Of a stretch of 64,000 bases of DNA, positions 59,738-64,000 are shown in pieces. Position 1 is the stretch's first letter; every line of letters begins with the position of its first letter. Origin of the DNA: Anaerolineales bacterium (GTDB lineage Bacteria > Chloroflexota > Anaerolineae > Anaerolineales > Villigracilaceae); contig JACKAV010000006.1 in the NCBI GenBank assembly GCA_020634895.1, positions 1-64,000 of the forward strand. Direction: 5' to 3'. Both the position numbers and the translations under genes were made by a program. Under the pieces are notes generated by a model, which was not told the origin of the DNA, made no database searches, and saw nothing but the letters and a program-made list of their open reading frames with translations.

Positions 59738-60319
59738 ATGAAACTGTTTCGTATCGTTTGTCTGCTTGGGCTGTTGACAGCCTGCTCCCCAATAACCCCT
59801 TCGGGCGAGATCACCGCCGAAGGCGATTATTCTGAAGCGGCGACAAGTGAGGTCGTGGTGAAAAATTTTACATTGACAAGCACTGCTTTTGCCGATAGCG
59901 AGACTATCGCCGATAAATACACCTTCAGCCTTGGCACGCAATGCAGCGGCGAGAATTTTTCGCCTCCGCTCGAATGGATGGGAGCGCCCAACGGCACACA
60001 GAGTTTTGCTGTGACCGTGCTTGACCCCGACGGCGGCAATTGGGTGCATTGGGTCCAGTTCAACATTCCTGCGGATGCAACCGGACTCCCTGAAGCGGTC
60101 GGCGGACCGGATGTGGGAGTCAAAGGAAGGAACAGCTTCGGCGATATCGGCTACAGCGGACCCTGCCCTCCCAGCGGCTCGCATCGGTATATCTTCACGT
60201 TGTATGCGTTGAACACGGTTTTGTCGCTGCCTGAAGGAGCAAGCCTCTCTGAATTTCAATCCGCGATACAGGGATATATTCTGGACGAAACGAGTCTGAC
60301 AGGATTGCGTTCACCTTAA
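59738..60319 (+). CDS. PEBP-family (YbhB/YbcL) lipoprotein
   Basis: A 193-aa secreted lipoprotein: signal peptide MKLFRIVCLLGLLTAC with lipobox Cys near residue 16, a short linker, then a phosphatidylethanolamine-binding fold. VTVLDPDGGNWVHWVQFNIP (DPDxP-like and HW), GRNSFGDIGYSGPCPPSG and HRYIFTLYALN are the family signatures. Bacterial members bind small anions; the role is unknown. The start is ATG 59738 with GAGGT upstream, 7 bases after the previous stop. Confidence 0.87.
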   Translation: MKLFRIVCLLGLLTACSPITPSGEITAEGDYSEAATSEVVVKNFTLTSTAFADSETIADKYTFSLGTQCSGENFSPPLEWMGAPNGTQSFAVTVLDPDGGNWVHWVQFNIPADATGLPEAVGGPDVGVKGRNSFGDIGYSGPCPPSGSHRYIFTLYALNTVLSLPEGASLSEFQSAIQGYILDETSLTGLRSP

Positions 60320-60334
60320 ATGTGGAATCAACGA

Positions 60335-60362
60335 GGCGCGGAATTGTATGAAATTCCGCGCC
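60335..60362. repeat. Palindrome downstream of the PEBP lipoprotein gene
   Basis: GGCGCGGAATT/AATTCCGCGCC with a 6-base loop. There is no T-tract afterwards, so it is a weak terminator at best. Confidence 0.6.
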
Positions 60363-60393
60363 CCGATCAAATAGGGGAAATATACTCACATGG

Positions 60394-60399
60394 TATCAT
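60394..60399 (+). promoter_or_regulatory. -10 box for the YczE-like gene
   Basis: TGGTATCAT (extended -10) lies 20 bases before the ATG at 60420; a ribosome site AAGGAG (60410-60415) fits in the short leader. Confidence 0.45.
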
Positions 60400-60419
60400 G
60401 ACGCTTTATAAGGAGCATC

Positions 60420-61073
60420 ATGTTGAAACCCATTCGTTGGAATACGTTTATTCGTGATTTTGTTCGCATTCAGATCGGCTTTATTTTGTTCGGGCTGGCG
60501 ATCACATTGATGATTCGCGGCAATCTTGGCACGAGCGCCTGGGTGGTGTTGGAAGCGGCGCTGGCATATAAACTTGGCATTACAGTCGGTACGATGACCG
60601 TCATCATGGGCTTTCTGGTGTTGACCAGCGCGGTGGTGATGCGAGAAAAGATCGGCTGGGGCACGCTGGCAAATATCCTCTCCATCGGTCCGTGGGTGGA
60701 TATGTGGAATTCGTTCACGCCCTCCGTGACGGATAATCTGCCGCTACAAGTGGGGATGTTGCTGTTCGCCATCCTGCTCATGGGACTTGGCAGCGCCATC
60801 TACATCGGTGTGGATGCGGGCGCGGGTCCGCGGGATAGTTTGATGCTGGCGATCAAACGCACGACGGGCGTAAGTATCCGCGTTGCGCGCGCCATCATCG
60901 AGGTGACAGTCGTCGCCATCGGCTGGCTGCTGGGCGGACCGGCTGGAGTCGGCACGGTCGTCTACGCTTTGTTGGTGGGTCCCGCCATTCAATGGGGATT
61001 CAAGCTGTTCAACGTCCAGCCGCATAAGGAAGATGAAGTTGTGCAGGCGAGTATAGAAGGCGGCGCGGAGTAA
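60420..61073 (+). CDS. YczE/YyaS-type membrane protein
   Basis: A 217-aa protein with five helices. IQIGFILFGLAITLMIRGNLGTSAW, LGITVGTMTVIMG and GVDAGAGPRDSLMLAI match the YczE/YitT-like family of uncharacterised membrane proteins. AAGGAG precedes the ATG. A hydrophilic C-terminus (PHKEDEVVQASIEGG) probably lies in the cytoplasm. Function unknown; in Bacillus relatives are linked to secondary metabolism. Confidence 0.75.
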   Translation: MLKPIRWNTFIRDFVRIQIGFILFGLAITLMIRGNLGTSAWVVLEAALAYKLGITVGTMTVIMGFLVLTSAVVMREKIGWGTLANILSIGPWVDMWNSFTPSVTDNLPLQVGMLLFAILLMGLGSAIYIGVDAGAGPRDSLMLAIKRTTGVSIRVARAIIEVTVVAIGWLLGGPAGVGTVVYALLVGPAIQWGFKLFNVQPHKEDEVVQASIEGGAE

Positions 61074-61137
61074 AGCCAAAAGGTTTCTAATGCGAATTAT
61101 CGAGGAGTGTTTATATTCGGATGTAATTTAGTGGATA

Positions 61138-61212
61138 TTCACCACAGAGCACACGGAGACTACAGAGATTCACCATTATTTTTCTCTGTGAACCTGTGCT
61201 CTTTGTGGTGAA
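61138..61212. repeat. Long imperfect palindrome, CACAGAG-type repeat
   Basis: TTCACCACAGAGCACACGG and its near-complement CCTGTGCTCTTTGTGGTGAA flank inner CTACAGAG/CTCTGTG arms. Repeats of this composition are widespread in unrelated bacterial genomes and can form a 75-base hairpin. The rest of the gap (61074-61315) shows no gene. Confidence 0.75.
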
Positions 61213-61315
61213 GGGTTTCTTTGTTGTTTATGATGGAGACTTCCAATTTTCGAATACCGCAAAAAAACAAAAATTCGAGCATCCGTTTTAGGACAATGTC
61301 ATGGAGGATTTTGTT

Positions 61316-63655
61316 ATGAGTGAATCAGTTGAGAATGTTCCCGTTATGGTGGAAAAGCCAAAGAATCGCAGCGGCGGCGCGCTGGCATTGTTTTTGCTTT
61401 TCGCGTTACCCATGCCGTTCTGTTTGTTCATCTATCATTTCATTCTCTGGTCTACGGAGCAGAGCGCCATCGTTTCATCCAGCCTTGCTCAACTCGCGTG
61501 GACAGGTCCCATTGGGCTGGTGGCGCAGGCGTTTTTGATGAGCGTCGTCTTCGGTTTGCTGTGGTATTTCACCACCGATGAGCGTTTCAAAGGCTGGTAC
61601 GCAGGGCTTTTGGGTGCTTCGTTGTTTGCATTCCCAGCCTTGATTCTACGCACGCTCGGCGCGAACAACGATCAGGTTGGTGCGATGCTGCAAATTCTTT
61701 TCGCGCTTGTGGCGGCTTTGATCGTCATGCGTTTTCGTAAAAAAGAAGAACGCAATTGGGACTTTGGCTCACTGCCTTTCGGTCTTTTGATCGCCGCGCT
61801 CGGATTTGCTCCGCTTGCGATATTTGGCTCGTTCGGTTCATTGACCGATATCATCCTCAGTTTGCTGGCGGGTTTATCCTTTGGTTTGCTTGCCGCGCTT
61901 TTAATGTCGGACGCAGAGAATCTTTTACTGAACGGCGTCGGCGCGGGCGCAGTGCTGGCGTTGCTTGCATCCGCTTTTGGGTATGATGGCGCGCAATTGA
62001 TTCTGGTCGTGCTGCTGCCCGCATTCGCTTTTACAGTTGGGGCGTTGCTGCCTTCGCGTGCGTCTGTAGCGGCTGCAACAGGTCTGCTTGCGTTTGCGGG
62101 GTTGGCGTTTTTTGATCCAACTGAACTGACAATCGTTCTCGGTGACATTGGCGGGCTTGCGACCAAAGCTGTGGGCATTGCGTTGGTCATTGGCTGGGGA
62201 GTGAGCGTCGTCGCGCTGATTCTCCGTCAGGTAATGGGAACAGTTTCAACGTCAGGTGTGAAGCGGACGGTCGGTTGGCTGGGCGCGGGCGTGGCGTGGG
62301 TCATTGTCATCGCTGCATTCTTCGTGTTCGGTCATCCCGGTTTTTATGGTGACCGTCTCTTTGTCATCTTCAAAGATCAGGTGGATATTTCAGATGTTGC
62401 GAACATCGCTGATCGTAATGAACGTTTGACCGAAGCCTATACGCGTTTGGTCGATCATGCGGATCAAACGCAGGCAGACTTGCGCCAAACTTTCGATACA
62501 TTTGGTGTGAAGTACACGCCGTATTATTTGGAGAACGCGATGGAGGTGCAGGGCGGAGCGTTTATGCGCCTGTTCCTGATGACCCGCTCGGAAGTGGACC
62601 GCGTCATTCCCAGCCCGCGCCTGCGTGCCGCTCCCGAAGATTCTCCCTCGCCGGGATTTGAGTCGGGTCCGCCTGCGGATTATGTCGGTTGGAATATCAA
62701 AATGATCGGTGCTGACAAAGTGTGGACGGAATTCGGTGTGCGCGGCGAGGGAATCGTTGTCGGGCAGTCTGATTCAGGTGTGGATGGGAATCATCCCGCG
62801 ATTGCAAAACAATATCGCGGCTACAACGGCAGCGACGATTACAACTGGTTCGACCCGTGGGACGGTACGTCCTCGCCGAACGATGAAGGCGGACACGGCA
62901 CCCATACGATGGGGACGATCCTGGGCGAGGGCGGCATTGGCGTCGCTCCCGAGGCGCAGTGGATCGGCTGCGTAAACCTCGACCGTAACCTTGCGAACCC
63001 GGCTTTGTATCTCGATTGCATGCAGTTCATGCTTGCGCCTTTTCCCATTGGCGGCGATCCGCTGCGAGACGGCGATCCGACCAAAGCCGCGCATGTGATG
63101 AATAACTCATGGGGCTGCCCTGAGATCGAAGGCTGCGACCCGAATGCGCTTTTGTATGCGGCGAATCATCTGCGTGATGCCGGTATCTTTGTGGTCGTTT
63201 CCACCGGCAACGACGGACCGAATTGCGAAACCGTCTACGCTCCGCTTTCTTTATATGACTCTGTCTTCTCCGTTGGCGCAATTGACCGTTCCGGGAATCT
63301 GGCAGATTTCAGCAGCCGCGGACCTGTCACTGCGGACGGCTCCGGGCGCATCAAACCGGATATCGTCGCGCCGGGTGTGGATGTTTTTTCGTCCCTGCCG
63401 TTAAATTCGTACGGCTCGAACAGCGGCACGTCGATGGCGGGACCGCACCTTGTCGGCGTGGTGGCGTTGATCTGGTCTGCGCAGCCGGAACTCATTGGTG
63501 ATATTGACGCGACCGAACAGCTTATCATCGATACGGCATCTCCGTATCGCGGTAATACTTCCCTGGGCTGTTTCAGCGGCGATGATCCCAGTAACGCTTA
63601 TGGCTATGGCGTGGTGAACGTCTATGAAGCTGTAAAGCAGGCGTTGGGAAAATAA
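61316..63655 (+). CDS. Membrane-anchored subtilisin-like protease (polytopic N-terminus)
   Basis: A 779-aa protein. Residues about 25-340 form 10-11 membrane helices; about 345-440 is a soluble, possibly inhibitor-like stretch (QVDISDVANIADRNERLTEAY...). From 450 a peptidase S8 domain follows with the triad Asp (QSDSGVDG near 485), His (GGHGTHTMG near 527) and Ser (SGTSMAGPHLVG near 705), and the oxyanion Asn in MNNSWG. The S8 domain would lie outside the cell. There is no classical signal peptide or prodomain cleavage motif. GGAGG at 61303-61307 places the start at ATG 61316, not 61301. Confidence 0.85.
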   Translation: MSESVENVPVMVEKPKNRSGGALALFLLFALPMPFCLFIYHFILWSTEQSAIVSSSLAQLAWTGPIGLVAQAFLMSVVFGLLWYFTTDERFKGWYAGLLGASLFAFPALILRTLGANNDQVGAMLQILFALVAALIVMRFRKKEERNWDFGSLPFGLLIAALGFAPLAIFGSFGSLTDIILSLLAGLSFGLLAALLMSDAENLLLNGVGAGAVLALLASAFGYDGAQLILVVLLPAFAFTVGALLPSRASVAAATGLLAFAGLAFFDPTELTIVLGDIGGLATKAVGIALVIGWGVSVVALILRQVMGTVSTSGVKRTVGWLGAGVAWVIVIAAFFVFGHPGFYGDRLFVIFKDQVDISDVANIADRNERLTEAYTRLVDHADQTQADLRQTFDTFGVKYTPYYLENAMEVQGGAFMRLFLMTRSEVDRVIPSPRLRAAPEDSPSPGFESGPPADYVGWNIKMIGADKVWTEFGVRGEGIVVGQSDSGVDGNHPAIAKQYRGYNGSDDYNWFDPWDGTSSPNDEGGHGTHTMGTILGEGGIGVAPEAQWIGCVNLDRNLANPALYLDCMQFMLAPFPIGGDPLRDGDPTKAAHVMNNSWGCPEIEGCDPNALLYAANHLRDAGIFVVVSTGNDGPNCETVYAPLSLYDSVFSVGAIDRSGNLADFSSRGPVTADGSGRIKPDIVAPGVDVFSSLPLNSYGSNSGTSMAGPHLVGVVALIWSAQPELIGDIDATEQLIIDTASPYRGNTSLGCFSGDDPSNAYGYGVVNVYEAVKQALGK

Positions 63656-63682
63656 GTCCATTTGATCAGAGGGAACCATGCA

Positions 63683-64000
63683 ATGAAACGAATCACCAGG
63701 ATCGTATTAAGTGTTCTTGCCGGTCTGCTCATCCTTGCCGTGGGCGGATTGCTTTGGAAGACGCGTCAGGAGGCATATAACCTTCTCCATTCGCCAATGG
63801 CGACGCGTACTCTTCCCACCGAAACCCCTGCAGATTACAACCTGCCGTACGACGATGTGACCATTATCAACCCGGATGGAATGAAGCTTGCCGGTTGGTA
63901 TATCCCATCTGAGAATGGCGCGGTTATCATCATGCAGCACGGATACAAATCCATGCGCGGAGAACTTCTCAATGAAGCGGAGATGATGCATCGCCACGGA
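63683..64000 (+). CDS. Alpha/beta hydrolase, partial (right edge)
   Basis: The first 106 residues are visible. One N-terminal membrane helix (about 8-25), then KLAGWYIPSENGAVIIMQHGYKS, the beta-3/oxyanion HG block of an alpha/beta hydrolase of the YqkD/FrsA-like type. The catalytic Ser motif lies beyond the window. The gene follows the subtilase by 27 bases and may be in its operon. Confidence 0.7.
   Translation, partial: MKRITRIVLSVLAGLLILAVGGLLWKTRQEAYNLLHSPMATRTLPTETPADYNLPYDDVTIINPDGMKLAGWYIPSENGAVIIMQHGYKSMRGELLNEAEMMHRHG

Noticed and set aside
1..64000. CRISPR arrays, tRNA and rRNA genes
   Set aside because: No regularly spaced repeats with unique spacers and no tRNA- or rRNA-like stretches were noticed when reading both strands. 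A dedicated tRNA search was not possible here.

Overview
The window reads as a contiguous chromosomal segment of a Chloroflexota bacterium, most likely an Anaerolineae/Anaerolineales-type organism. This is an inference from the gene repertoire and style: a complete-looking cell-wall and division cluster without outer-membrane genes, PlsY-type lipid synthesis, lipoprotein adaptors feeding ABC exporters, many GTG/TTG starts, and many short palindromic repeats. No rRNA, tRNA, CRISPR array, transposase or prophage was recognised.

Layout. Positions 1-2150: cmk followed by two PlsC-type acyltransferases. 2247-5549: a large membrane sensor histidine kinase without an adjacent response regulator. 5693-9020: a KimA-like potassium permease followed by two separate TrkA/RCK regulatory proteins, a probable K+ uptake unit. 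9068-12737 (minus): a heterodimeric ABC exporter with one degenerate ATP site. 12850-16000: a 49-residue membrane peptide, an APH(6)-like kinase, plsY, a JAMM metallopeptidase and a membrane protein. 16111-19059: a membrane protein and gyrB. 19211-20653: a DUF3597 protein and a membrane protein with an internal duplication. 20801-31402: a PadR-controlled block (SDR, DUF998, two ABC ATPases, three FtsX-type permeases, two lipoprotein adaptors) that looks like a MacAB-like efflux supercluster. 31457-31735: a very AT-rich gap carrying a 9-bp triple repeat. 31736-36453: a stand-alone Ddl-like ATP-grasp ligase, galK, a Vps62-like protein and a membrane protein. 36493-37491: an RlmI-like methyltransferase gene interrupted in frame by palindromic repeats.

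37523-54908 is the dcw cluster in the order mraZ-rsmH-ftsL-ftsI-murF-mraY-murD-ftsW-murG-(CvpA-like)-murC-murB-ddl-ftsQ-ftsA-ftsZ, mostly with overlapping or nearly abutting genes. murE is absent. The mraZ promoter carries 10-bp-phased AAAGTGG boxes that look like MraZ autoregulatory sites, and an unexplained palindrome lies upstream of ftsZ.

54910-57710 is an AT-rich accessory island with small ORFs, three short genes resembling polymorphic-toxin immunity genes, and between them broken C-terminal gene fragments that share an ending (GYxxVGNSW). It is the best candidate for an undescribed or decaying system. 57728-64000 holds two small membrane proteins, an AlkX/YcaQ-like protein, a PEBP-family lipoprotein, a YczE-like membrane protein, a membrane-anchored subtilase and the start of an alpha/beta hydrolase.

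Two cross-cutting patterns stand out. At least eight genes have a -10 box only 6-9 bases before the start codon, which implies leaderless mRNAs. Several families of short palindromic repeats lie both between and, unusually, inside genes.
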